NCBI GenBank assembly: GCA_020635135.1
Contig: JACKAJ010000015.1
Span: forward strand, 1,054,001-1,118,000
Length of the DNA stretch: 64,000 nucleotides
Direction: 5' to 3'
Source of the DNA: Halobacteriovoraceae bacterium
Lineage (GTDB): Bacteria > Bdellovibrionota > Bacteriovoracia > Bacteriovoracales > Bacteriovoracaceae
The notes beneath the pieces were generated by a model that saw nothing but the letters and a program-made list of their open reading frames with translations, was not told the DNA's origin and did no database searches. A program made the position numbers and the translations under genes. Shown here piece by piece: positions 43,863 to 51,147 of this stretch (position 1 is the first letter of the stretch; each line of letters opens with the position of its first letter).

Positions 43863-43906
43863 TTTTCCGTAAATATATTTTTATACGGAAAATTTGCGTA
43901 AATCAA
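43863..43906 (-). promoter_or_regulatory. Promoter and operator-like repeats of the small gene-lexA operon
   Basis: The inverted repeat TTTTCCGTA (43863-43871) and TACGGAAAA (43884-43892) has a 12-base spacer, and additional TTTACG/CGTAAA half-sites occur at 43850-43856 and 43897-43902. On the minus strand, TTGATT (43906-43901) could be the -35 and the TATAAAAATAT run (43885-43875) the -10, so the repeats would cover the promoter. Repression by LexA, by the small protein or both is an inference. Confidence 0.5.
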
Positions 43907-43951
43907 CTGAGTTTTTCATTTTTTTTACTACGGATTGCGTTAAATCCATTT

Positions 43952-43962
43952 TTACCCCGTAG
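43952..43962 (+). promoter_or_regulatory. LexA-box-like site TTACCCCGTAG
   Basis: The palindrome TTAC-N3-GTAA has been described as the LexA target in Bdellovibrio bacteriovorus (recalled from literature). This site matches seven of the eight fixed positions. It lies between the lexA operon and rplY and could affect either. Confidence 0.35.
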
Positions 43963-44022
43963 TTTTGCTTTGGGCCAATCGCCTATCATAAGAGAGAGTA
44001 GAAATACAAAGGAAGGTATATT

Positions 44023-44691
44023 ATGTCTGCACACATCCTCGTTTATGAGCAAAGACCTCTTGGAGCGAATAAAACAGAGACTAAAAACAGAATTACATCT
44101 GGTTTTATACCCGGTGTTTTTTACGGGAAAATGATTGATTCTGTTCCCATTTATATTAATGTTCGTGAATCAGATCTTCATCACCTTCACAGAGGAAGTA
44201 TTTTTTCTGTTAAGGTTAATTCCAAGGATTTCATTGCGACTTGCAAAGAAATTCAAAAAGATCATATGAGTAAAGTTACTCGCCATGTTTCTTTTATGTT
44301 GGCTGAAGCCAATCAAATCATCGAAACTGAAGTTCCACTCAAGTTTGTTGGGAATGCCTTAGGGGAAAAAGCAGGAGGAGTTGTCACTCAGCTTGTAACA
44401 GAGTTAACAATTCTTGTTGCTGCCAACAAAGTTCCTGAATGTATCGAAATTGATATCAGCGGATTAGAACTCAACGGACACTTATACATAAGTGATGTCA
44501 GTCTTCCTGCTGGAGCTAAGCTAGGAAGCAGAGTCGATGTCGAAGAATCTATTGTTTCTTGTCGTGTTCCAAAAGTTGTTGAAATTCCAGAGGCTGTTGC
44601 TGCTGAAGAAGCTCCGGCTGAAGCCACAACGGAAGAAACAAAATCAGAGGGAGAAGCACCGGCTGCTGAAGAAGTTAAAAAAGCCAGCTAG
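44023..44691 (+). CDS. rplY: 50S ribosomal protein L25, Ctc form
   Basis: L25 binds 5S rRNA in the central protuberance. The 222-residue form has the N-terminal L25 barrel (about 1-95, GANKTETKNRITSGFIPGVFYGK) and the C-terminal TL5/CTC beta domain (about 96-185, EVPLKFVGNALGEKAGGVVTQ and LYISDVSLPAGAKL). An Ala/Glu-rich tail of about 30 residues follows. AAAGGAAGG precedes the ATG. It ends in a strong terminator. In many genomes rplY precedes pth; here pth is absent. Confidence 0.95.
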   Translation: MSAHILVYEQRPLGANKTETKNRITSGFIPGVFYGKMIDSVPIYINVRESDLHHLHRGSIFSVKVNSKDFIATCKEIQKDHMSKVTRHVSFMLAEANQIIETEVPLKFVGNALGEKAGGVVTQLVTELTILVAANKVPECIEIDISGLELNGHLYISDVSLPAGAKLGSRVDVEESIVSCRVPKVVEIPEAVAAEEAPAEATTEETKSEGEAPAAEEVKKAS

Positions 44692-44715
44692 AATACATTT
44701 CAATTTTAATTTTAT

Positions 44716-44745
44716 AAAAAAGCTCCCATTATTGGGAGCTTTTTT
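44716..44745. terminator. Bidirectional intrinsic terminator after rplY
   Basis: AGCTCCC (44721-44727) and GGGAGCT (44734-44740) form a GC-rich stem around ATTATT. The stem is flanked by A5 on the left and T5-6 on the right, so it works for rplY and for the convergent gene ending at 44744, whose stop codon lies within its edge. Confidence 0.9.
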
Positions 44746-45724
44746 ATTGCAAATACTCAAGTTGAGCTTTCACTTCATTAATTGTTCTTTGAGACACACT
44801 TAAAGTTTTTACAAAATAGCCTAAATTTCTCATATTCGATGGGCTTCTTGGTCTTTTCGTGGCCACATGATCTTTATAATACATTTTGGTATCAAAATCT
44901 TTTATATACTGAGCATAGTCTTGTCTTGCAAAATTCAATTCTGCTTTTAAAGCTTCCACAATATGGCAGCTAGCACAGTCGACTTCATCAACATGAGTTT
45001 TTGCTGAAGTTATTTTTTTTATTTTTCTCGTAATGCTTTCGACTTCTTCATCACACTTGCGATTAGATACTCGCAAACAATCCGCTTCGGTCAAAGAAAG
45101 ATCATTAACACCTTCCCCAGTAATCTTAAAAATATCGATGGTATTAAAATCTGTCCTCGTTGGGTAAACTTTAAAGAAATTCCAAAGAAAGACTCCGTCC
45201 CCTTCCATCGCAGTGATCAAATGAATATTTCCTTGTTTCAAAGTTCTTTTAAGTATTGAATTAAAAATTTCTGCTCGACTATCATCTCGAACAAAATTAT
45301 GAACCCAAGAATCATTTCTTCCATTTTTATATTTTAAGACTTTTAAAAACCAATAGAATGTACTTTTAGGTAAATTAATTAAAACGTGAATCGCATTATC
45401 ATTAAAAGGAATTGTACTCTCAGAATCTTCGTAATCGCGAAAGCTCCCCTGAAACACTAACCGCACTTGGTGCATACACTCCGTCCCATTTAACTCTTTA
45501 AAACAAGGGGCGAGTTTCACACCCACCAAGTAGGTGCGGTTTAAATCGTCACTTAGCCGAGGAGAGAGATCTTGTAAATATTGAGAATCAACGAGATCTT
45601 CAATAGGGAGATAGTTATTCTTTGATAATTTTAAAGGGTAAACAAAGGCAAGATCATTGACCCGGTATTCTCTCGCCAAAACTGATGTCGTTAAAAAGAG
45701 CAGAAAAAACAGACACTTTTTCAT
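44744..45724 (-). CDS. Secreted protein with one CxxCH motif (326 aa), paralogue of 5163-6509
   Basis: Function unknown. A signal peptide (about 1-17) is followed by YRVNDLAFVYPLKL, which resembles KLTVNDLSILFPAK of the 448-residue protein at 5163-6509. Both also carry a single C-x-S-C-H motif near the C-terminus (here VDCASCHIVEAL). A conserved order of paired cysteines (KLAPCFKEL and TECMHQVRLVF; ADCLRV and RKCDEEV) suggests disulfides in the first part. Either one covalent c haem is bound or the motif is used for metal. The stop lies in the shared terminator with rplY. Confidence 0.72.
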   Translation of the reverse strand: MKKCLFFLLFLTTSVLAREYRVNDLAFVYPLKLSKNNYLPIEDLVDSQYLQDLSPRLSDDLNRTYLVGVKLAPCFKELNGTECMHQVRLVFQGSFRDYEDSESTIPFNDNAIHVLINLPKSTFYWFLKVLKYKNGRNDSWVHNFVRDDSRAEIFNSILKRTLKQGNIHLITAMEGDGVFLWNFFKVYPTRTDFNTIDIFKITGEGVNDLSLTEADCLRVSNRKCDEEVESITRKIKKITSAKTHVDEVDCASCHIVEALKAELNFARQDYAQYIKDFDTKMYYKDHVATKRPRSPSNMRNLGYFVKTLSVSQRTINEVKAQLEYLQ

Positions 45725-45793
45725 GCCCTTCTCTACATCGTTTCCTCATGGTGATAACTGCGCCTCGCGCAAAGCGTGAAACCTTTACATCCT

Positions 45794-46120
45794 TTAATGA
45801 TTAAGGAGGTATTGAGCAGGGCTCATGGGGTTGAGTATTTCAGAAATTTGAAAAAAGCTAAGGGGATCAATGATTCCATTGTTAATTTTTTTATTTTCGC
45901 GAGCTCGAAGATCTCTCATCATATCATCATAAAGTGTATTCATGTCCACAGTTTTGTCGGGATAAAGGGCTGCATAACTTCCTGCTAAATTATGGAGCAT
46001 TGAAAGTCTTATGGATTGATTGTGATGGGAATACTTCTCACTATCGGGATTTCATCCACTCCGCTAAAGCTGAGGGGTTTACTCTGTTGATTTCAATCAC
46101 TCGCCTACCGATAAAAAAGT
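45794..46120 (-). pseudogene. Probable decayed small gene
   Basis: An open frame encodes 68 residues from the ATG at 46000 to a stop at 45794 (LHNLAGSYAALYPDKTVDMN to SPAQYLLNH). The same frame reads upstream to about 46055 with plausible protein sequence (SEKYSHHNQSIRLSM). Beyond an in-frame stop, another minus frame also looks protein-like (RVIEINRVNPSALAEWMKSR). A frameshift in a formerly longer gene explains this, but no Shine-Dalgarno is seen and chance cannot be excluded. Apart from this, the 396-base gap 45725-46120 shows nothing else. Confidence 0.35.
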
Positions 46121-47332
46121 ATGAAAATTATTTCCTTTATCATTTTTCTTAGTTTGCTTATCTCTCCTCTTTCTCTGAGCTTAGCTGCTTCCAAGCAACT
46201 CTCTCGCCAACCGGCAAGTTCAAGCGATCATAGTTCTATAAAAAAACTTCCTATAAAGAATAAATGTACTTATTTTTTAAGAAAAACTATCGACTTTTCT
46301 TATTATTTTGGAGTTTATATCTCCTCCTTTTTAATTACTCATAACATTAATGAATCAATACTCTATGGTTTTATATTTACGACTATAGATTTGTTGATGC
46401 TCAATTCAATAAAAATTCGACCTAATAGAATATTTGCCAATTGGTTAACAAAAAAATCAACTTTTAAAACTTACAGTGATTTAAGAACTTCGACTTTTTT
46501 TTATAATAAGGATATCTTACTTTCTAAAAATTTTGAGCGCTATTCCCATGGTGAAGGCGATATTCCAGATTCAACACCAGACCACCTAAAATTTAATTTT
46601 TCGACTTTAGCGATTGAAAAAAAATACAAAGAAACAAAAGTTAAAATTGTTAAACATGTTATAGAACGAGAAATTGAACCTGGTCATCGAGGTGATATTT
46701 TCGCTGGGTATAAAATCCTTCATTCAAAGACTGAAGTATTTGAAGGTGAATTCGTAGCCTCCAATCAGAATTCATTTTTATTAAAAGATAAATTTAAAGT
46801 AACCCATGAAGTTGATTTATTCAAAGAAGATCTCGATAAATCTGAAAGAGTCGTTTACACTATTGAACCACTATTGGAAGTAAATAAAAATTCAAGGTTC
46901 CCCTATCTATCAAATTTTTATCACAAAGAAATTCCAAGTTTAATAGGAAAAAATGTTAATATAAAAATCAACAATGCTTTTAATAGCAAAGTCCTGCAAA
47001 AGCTCCAAGGAGAAATTGTTTACTTTAAAGATTATACATTAAAAATCAAAACCAAAAATGATAATACCTTAACTTTCGATCTCAATGATTACAATAAAGA
47101 TATGGGAACAATTTTTAACTTAGAAGTTCTCGATGAAGACTTAGCCTTTCGCAAGCAGCTCAACAAAGAACTCAACAATGACAATGATGATGCCATTCTT
47201 TCTCTTGGGGAAATCCTCGAAGAAAGCAAAGAAACTCTCGATCTAAAATCGCGAGAAGAAGTAGAAAAAGTGCTCGCCAATCCTGATTTTCAAAAATTTG
47301 ATACTGATAATACAATTTATTTAAACGAATAA
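46121..47332 (+). CDS. Secreted or membrane protein of unknown function (403 aa)
   Basis: Not recognised. A signal peptide or anchor at about 1-23 is followed by two further hydrophobic stretches (about 60-75 and 80-95). A soluble part from about 140 is made of repeated short beta strands (GKNVNIKINNAF, LQGEIVYFKDYTLKIKTKN), suggesting SH3- or OB-like barrels. The C-terminal 60 residues are acidic and helical. A strong terminator follows the stop codon. The start ATG has a weak upstream region without an obvious ribosome binding site. Confidence 0.7.
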   Translation: MKIISFIIFLSLLISPLSLSLAASKQLSRQPASSSDHSSIKKLPIKNKCTYFLRKTIDFSYYFGVYISSFLITHNINESILYGFIFTTIDLLMLNSIKIRPNRIFANWLTKKSTFKTYSDLRTSTFFYNKDILLSKNFERYSHGEGDIPDSTPDHLKFNFSTLAIEKKYKETKVKIVKHVIEREIEPGHRGDIFAGYKILHSKTEVFEGEFVASNQNSFLLKDKFKVTHEVDLFKEDLDKSERVVYTIEPLLEVNKNSRFPYLSNFYHKEIPSLIGKNVNIKINNAFNSKVLQKLQGEIVYFKDYTLKIKTKNDNTLTFDLNDYNKDMGTIFNLEVLDEDLAFRKQLNKELNNDNDDAILSLGEILEESKETLDLKSREEVEKVLANPDFQKFDTDNTIYLNE

Positions 47333-47359
47333 AAAAGCCTCTCAAAAGAGAGGCTTTTT
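47332..47359. terminator. Bidirectional terminator between the 403-aa gene and tRNA-Ile
   Basis: AAAAAGCCTCTC (47332-47343), loop AAAA, GAGAGGCTTTTT (47348-47359): a perfect 12-base-pair inverted repeat with A and T runs on either side. It can end the plus-strand gene and the minus-strand tRNA transcript. Confidence 0.92.
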
Positions 47360-47368
47360 AAATTTAAA

Positions 47369-47445
47369 TGGTGGGTCTGGCTGGACTCGAACCAGCGACC
47401 CCGTCCTTATCAGGGACGTACTCTAACCAGCTGAGCTACAAACCC
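47369..47445 (-). tRNA. tRNA-Ile (GAT anticodon)
   Basis: The minus strand folds to a full cloverleaf: acceptor GGGTTTG with CAGACCC, anticodon stem CGTCC/GGACG around CTGATAA (anticodon GAT), T arm GCTGG-TTCGAGT-CCAGC. Discriminator A is followed by an encoded CCA. It lies 39 bases downstream of tRNA-Ala in the same transcript. It is not inside an rRNA operon. Confidence 0.96.
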
Positions 47446-47484
47446 ACGTATTTAATGAATGTCTCTTCAACAGTGGGTATGTTT

Positions 47485-47560
47485 TGGTGGAGATGACAGG
47501 AGTCGAACCTGCGACCCTCTGAATGCAAATCAGATGCTCTCCCAACTGAGCTACACCCCC
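47485..47560 (-). tRNA. tRNA-Ala (TGC anticodon)
   Basis: The cloverleaf shows acceptor GGGGGTG with CATCTCC (wobble pairs), anticodon stem TCTGA/TCAGA around TTTGCAT (anticodon TGC), T arm GCAGG-TTCGACT-CCTGT, and encoded CCA. It is transcribed first, before tRNA-Ile, from a consensus promoter at 47589-47617. Confidence 0.96.
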
Positions 47561-47588
47561 ACAATACGCCACGTTAAAGCGAGTATTG

Positions 47589-47617
47589 AATTTATTCCGT
47601 TCTGTAAAAATTGTCAA
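47589..47617 (-). promoter_or_regulatory. Promoter for the tRNA-Ala-tRNA-Ile unit
   Basis: On the minus strand a perfect -35 TTGACA (47617-47612) is followed after 17 bases by TAAATT (47594-47589). The predicted transcription start is about 20 bases upstream of the tRNA-Ala 5' end. Confidence 0.7.
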
Positions 47618-47658
47618 TAAAATGATAAAAAAGCTCCTAAAAAACAAGGAGAAAAATG

Positions 47659-48117
47659 ATGAGTTTAACGACTAATGATTCCGGACTAACAGAGCAGTAT
47701 GCCCTGCTCAAAACCAAGCATGGAGAGATAAAAATCCAATTTTATCCAGAAGATGCGCCTGCAACAGTCGAGCGAATTATTAAATTAATAAGCGATGGCT
47801 TTTACGATGGCCTAGTGTTTCACAGAGTCATCCCCGGATTTGTAGCTCAAACTGGTGATCCAACAGGCACGGGAACTTCAGGCAGCGGCGTCAAGCTCAA
47901 AGCTGAGTTTAACGAGAGAAGACACACACCTGGAACAGTGGCCATGGCGAGAGCTGCTGATCCTAACAGTGCTGATTCTCAGTTTTACATCACCCTCGAT
48001 AACACTCCTCATCTCGATCGCCAGTACACTATCTTTGGTCAAGTGACTGAAGGTTTTGATAACGTTCTCAGTATTTCTCAAGGTGATACGATCGAATCGT
48101 TTAGCTTCCATTCATAA
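47659..48117 (+). CDS. Cyclophilin-type peptidyl-prolyl isomerase
   Basis: A 152-residue single-domain cyclophilin without a signal peptide, so cytoplasmic. Catalytic-site motifs are VFHRVIPGFVAQTGDPTGTG (with the active-site Arg), GTVAMARAADPNSADSQFYI and YTIFGQVTEG. Two adjacent ATGs occur at 47656 and 47659; the second has the better spacing from AAGGAG. It is transcribed away from the tRNA pair and followed by a GC-rich terminator. Confidence 0.95.
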   Translation: MSLTTNDSGLTEQYALLKTKHGEIKIQFYPEDAPATVERIIKLISDGFYDGLVFHRVIPGFVAQTGDPTGTGTSGSGVKLKAEFNERRHTPGTVAMARAADPNSADSQFYITLDNTPHLDRQYTIFGQVTEGFDNVLSISQGDTIESFSFHS

Positions 48118-48126
48118 AAATAAAAA

Positions 48127-48157
48127 GCCCTCTCCATTCGAGAGGGCCTAACATTTT
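48127..48157 (+). terminator. Intrinsic terminator after the cyclophilin gene
   Basis: GCCCTCTC (48127-48134) and GAGAGGGC (48140-48147) form an eight-base-pair stem with loop CATTC. A T-run follows at a short distance (CTAACATTTTTT). It also lies just downstream of the convergent gene ending at 48178. Confidence 0.85.
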
Positions 48158-48177
48158 TTCCTTTTAATCAAAGTGAA

Positions 48178-49167
48178 TTAGTAGTGGCGTTCAGAAGGTC
48201 TTGAACGTCTTGCGGGATTGTCGTGGTGACGACGACTATAATCTTTAGGCTGAAACCAGCAGAGTGGTCTTAATCCTACTTTATGGTTTTCAATACGATT
48301 ACAAGTTCCTGGAAATGGATCATCAGAATTGACTTCATCACTGTAACTTAAAGCGCAGAGTGATCCATTGAAATAAGTATCGAGACGGCATTGAGCCGCA
48401 GGGTGTGCATGATTTGTAGACGAAACTTTACTTGGATCAGGTGTATCAAATTCAGGCATATTTGATCCCCCTAAATCAGCCAATAATCTCGCTAGAGACA
48501 ATCCACCCATTGCCGCTCTCAAACAAAGGGCTGCCCCCTCTGCATCTCTTTTTGTACGAGATTCATAAGCTTTGTCGCAGCTTTTTTTAGCGTATTCATT
48601 AATAAGATCATAATCAAGTTGCTTTCTAAATTTTAACTTGCGCTGTAATTCTGCTCTTTCATTCATAACAACAATATTTTCGTCTTTTTCCCACAATCTT
48701 TTTGCACATTTTAAAGTAGCCCAATAGTCTGATTGCCCTTCATTGCTGGCCCAACGCGCAGGCTTTCTAGGAGAACCCCCAATATGGTGACCAATTTCAT
48801 GACAAGCAACAAGAGCAAAGCCATCAGGAGTCGTCTCTTCGTGTCTCGCCAACCCGCCAAACATGGTTATGTGATACTCATCTCCTTCACGATGAGCATA
48901 AGCGTTGACTGTTCCATCTTGCCATTCTCTATTAACAACAAGAATTCCACCACGCTCTTTGACAACTGGAGCAAGAATTTCTTCAACTTTGTCTAAAACG
49001 GCGTTGAATTCTTTTTCTGTAATCTGACGAGATCCATTAATTTTTTTAACTCTCGAATAAGCTGGGATTTTTTTATTATTTTTTGGTGCAAACCAGTGAG
49101 CAAAAGTATTTGTCGATGCTAAGAGCGAAAAAACAACTAATAGCTTCATGAATTCCATTTTACGCAT
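48178..49167 (-). CDS. Secreted zinc metallopeptidase-like protein (329 aa), copy A
   Basis: A signal peptide (about 1-23) ends before HWFAP, the first mature residues. The zincin motif HEIGHH at 123-128 provides two His ligands and the catalytic Glu124. Glu143 and Asp147 in NEGQSDYWA follow about 15-20 residues later and could give the third ligand, as in gluzincins. The rest has several paired cysteines (KCAKRLW, KSCDKAY, ALCLRA, QCRLDTY, SLCALSY, GTCNRI, LCWFQP), so it is probably a disulfide-rich exported enzyme. It is very similar to the gene at 49676-50692. The peptidase family cannot be assigned and the substrate is unknown; degradation of prey proteins is an inference. Confidence 0.8.
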   Translation of the reverse strand: MRKMEFMKLLVVFSLLASTNTFAHWFAPKNNKKIPAYSRVKKINGSRQITEKEFNAVLDKVEEILAPVVKERGGILVVNREWQDGTVNAYAHREGDEYHITMFGGLARHEETTPDGFALVACHEIGHHIGGSPRKPARWASNEGQSDYWATLKCAKRLWEKDENIVVMNERAELQRKLKFRKQLDYDLINEYAKKSCDKAYESRTKRDAEGAALCLRAAMGGLSLARLLADLGGSNMPEFDTPDPSKVSSTNHAHPAAQCRLDTYFNGSLCALSYSDEVNSDDPFPGTCNRIENHKVGLRPLCWFQPKDYSRRHHDNPARRSRPSERHY

Positions 49168-49203
49168 ATATCTTTCCTTGATGATAGTATTAAATTTTAA
49201 AAT

Positions 49204-49226
49204 GGCTCTCTCGGTTTGAGAGAGCC
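49204..49226 (-). terminator. Hairpin after the 134-aa gene
   Basis: On the minus strand GGCTCTCTC (49226-49218) pairs with GAGAGAGCC (49212-49204) around a five-base loop, then continues into ATTTTAAAATTTAA. It should at least partly separate the 49254 gene from copy A downstream. Confidence 0.65.
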
Positions 49227-49253
49227 GGACGTTTTACAAAACTTAAAGAGGGG

Positions 49254-49658
49254 TTACTCGAAATCACATTCGAGTGTTGTAAACATTTCTTCGAATTGAT
49301 CTTTGCCATCAATCATTGCAATTTGCATTTGATTAACAACTGTAGGTTCTACAACCTGAATTTTAGTGCTTTTATCTTTGCTGATAAAATACTGTTCTTT
49401 TGGAACAAATTTGAATTTTTTAAGATCAAATTTCTTTTTAGTTTTTAGTTTCATTTCACCTGAATAAACTTCTTCAGCTCCAAAAAATGAAACAGTTGAA
49501 ATTTTCACATCAAATATTTTCTTTTCAACGTGGTTCATTTGTACCATAAAACCAGCATCGGCGACACCTTCGCTCATACAGAAGATTTTAACTTCTTCGT
49601 GAGCAAAACTTCCTAGACTCAAAGTGCTTAAAAACAATATTGCTAATAATTTTTTCAT
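49254..49658 (-). CDS. Small secreted protein between the two peptidase-like genes (134 aa)
   Basis: Not recognised. A signal peptide (about 1-19, ending SFA) is followed by a beta-rich domain. There are two cysteines only, one near each end (IFCMSEG and TLECDFE), compatible with a single disulfide closing the fold. AAGGAG before the ATG supports translation. It follows copy B by 17 bases and so is probably co-transcribed with it. An inhibitor, propeptide-like or chaperone role for the neighbouring peptidases is possible but only suggested by position. Confidence 0.72.
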   Translation of the reverse strand: MKKLLAILFLSTLSLGSFAHEEVKIFCMSEGVADAGFMVQMNHVEKKIFDVKISTVSFFGAEEVYSGEMKLKTKKKFDLKKFKFVPKEQYFISKDKSTKIQVVEPTVVNQMQIAMIDGKDQFEEMFTTLECDFE

Positions 49659-49675
49659 TTTCTAACTCCTTATTT

Positions 49676-50692
49676 TTAGTAAACTTTTCCGTGCTTGTGA
49701 TTATGTCTAGAAGAAGATCCACCTCTTTTCTCAATCCTTCCTCTTCTTGAATAGTCTTTAGGCTGAAACCAGCAAAGTGGTCTTATCCCAACTTTATCTT
49801 CTTCAATTCGGTTACAAGTACCTTGGAAAGGGTTATCTTCATCGACGATATCTGAGTAAGGAAGAGCACAGAGTGATCCTTGGTAGTAAGTATCGAGACG
49901 ACATTGAGCTGCGGGGTGAGCTTCATATGTTTCTTTAACTGTCTTGGTGTCTGGAGTTTCAAATTCTGGCATAGAGACTCCTTGAAGATCAGCAAGTAAT
50001 CTTGCAAGTGAGAGTCCGCCCATTGAAGCTCTGATACAAAGTGCCGCTCCGTCTTCGTCAACTCTTTTTGTTCGACGATCCATATTCGCTTCATTACAGC
50101 TTTTTTCAACAGTTTCATTTACAAGATCGTAAACGAGTCTTCTTCTTGATTTAAGTTCTCTTTGTCTCTTTTTGAGATCTTTAATGACAACAGAGTTGTC
50201 TTCATTTTCCCAAAGTCTTTTAGCACATTTTAAAGTAGCCCAGTAGTCTGACTGACCTTCAACACTCGCCCAATCTGTATTTCTATCGTAGCGAGGAGCT
50301 CCTCCGATATGGTGACCAATTTCGTGACAAACAACAAGAGCAAAACCGTCTGGAGTTGTTTCTTTATGTCTAGCAAGACCACCAAACATTGTAACATGAT
50401 ACTCTTTACCTTCACGGTGTGCATAAGCGTTGACTGTTGGATCATTCCACCTTCTATCAATAACGAGTTTCCCACCTCTTTCAGCAACGACTGGTGCAAG
50501 AATTTCATAGGCGTGATCAATGACCGCATCGAACTCTTTTTGAGTAATTGTTCGAGACCCATCAACCTTTCTGACTTTTTGGTAAACTGGAACTTTTTGG
50601 TCATTTTCTGGTGCAAACCAGTGCGCAAATGAAACGCTAGATGTTGATAAAAATGCAAATAATAGAATTTTCGCAAGCTTCCTTGTTTTCAT
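49676..50692 (-). CDS. Secreted zinc metallopeptidase-like protein (338 aa), copy B
   Basis: A close paralogue of copy A along its whole length: signal peptide to about residue 23, then HWFAPEND, AYAHREGKEYHVTMFGGLARH, HEIGHH at 123-128, VEGQSDYWATLKCAKRLWE (Glu145, Asp149), and the same cysteine order to LCWFQPKDYSRR. It differs mainly in the segment after the zinc motif and in the His/Arg/Lys-rich C-terminus. A direct repeat (AACGATTTAAT) lies in its upstream region at 50723-50760 and may bind a regulator. Confidence 0.8.
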   Translation of the reverse strand: MKTRKLAKILLFAFLSTSSVSFAHWFAPENDQKVPVYQKVRKVDGSRTITQKEFDAVIDHAYEILAPVVAERGGKLVIDRRWNDPTVNAYAHREGKEYHVTMFGGLARHKETTPDGFALVVCHEIGHHIGGAPRYDRNTDWASVEGQSDYWATLKCAKRLWENEDNSVVIKDLKKRQRELKSRRRLVYDLVNETVEKSCNEANMDRRTKRVDEDGAALCIRASMGGLSLARLLADLQGVSMPEFETPDTKTVKETYEAHPAAQCRLDTYYQGSLCALPYSDIVDEDNPFQGTCNRIEEDKVGIRPLCWFQPKDYSRRGRIEKRGGSSSRHNHKHGKVY

Positions 50693-50722
50693 GACTAACC
50701 CCTTCCGTTGTATGGTTATTTG

Positions 50723-50760
50723 AACGATTTAATAGCGTGGAAATAGTCTAACGATTTAAT
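50723..50760 (-). promoter_or_regulatory. Direct repeat upstream of peptidase copy B
   Basis: AACGATTTAAT occurs at 50723-50733 and 50750-50760, 27 bases apart, in the 152-base gap before copy B. On the minus strand a possible -35 (TTGCTC) lies just upstream of the repeats and TAGACT within them. This is compatible with a dimeric activator or repressor site; no regulator is identified. Confidence 0.3.
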
Positions 50761-50844
50761 CGGGAATTGAGCAACTGACCGAATCTGTTATCTTCTAACA
50801 ACAATGTATTTTATTTTTCAGAAAATAATTTGTATTGAATTCGC

Positions 50845-51117
50845 TTATTTTCCGTGGCGTTTATCGTCTTTGATATAAATGAATTTTTTTAAGACAAAAA
50901 AAGCAACAATTAGAACAGACATCAAGGCCCAGCTCGGTAAGCGAAACTGCCCCGACTGAACTTGCTGGAAATCACTATTGGGGAAAATAGGGTGATAAGG
51001 ACCCTCTTTGACCTCAGTTAAAAGAGTTGTGTCTTTGTGCTCATCTGGTTTTTGAATGCCGATCTCGTCTTTCTTCTCAACTTCACTTTCCATTCCCATT
51101 TCAGCTACATTTTCCAT
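50845..51117 (-). CDS. Small membrane protein at the end of the oxidase operon (90 aa)
   Basis: Not recognised. The ATG at 51117 follows AAAGGAG at seven bases; a TTG at 51123 is in frame. The N-terminal 60 residues are acidic and polar, then one membrane segment (about 63-81, ALMSVLIVAFFVLKKF) and a short basic tail. It follows the COX IV gene by 30 bases and is probably an accessory or assembly subunit of the cytochrome oxidase. Confidence 0.7.
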   Translation of the reverse strand: MENVAEMGMESEVEKKDEIGIQKPDEHKDTTLLTEVKEGPYHPIFPNSDFQQVQSGQFRLPSWALMSVLIVAFFVLKKFIYIKDDKRHGK

Positions 51118-51147
51118 TACCAATCTCCTTTACTTATTTCCTATCTC

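Noticed and set aside
45776..46152. Plus-strand frames opposite the decayed minus-strand gene
   Set aside because: One has an AAGGAGG nearby and one contains a plausible LWIDCDG stretch, but codon use and continuity are better on the minus strand and the frames overlap the start of the next gene.
47423..47647. A 74-residue open frame on the minus strand over the tRNA genes
   Set aside because: It runs through tRNA-Ala and part of tRNA-Ile; the reading frame is a by-product of the tRNA sequences.
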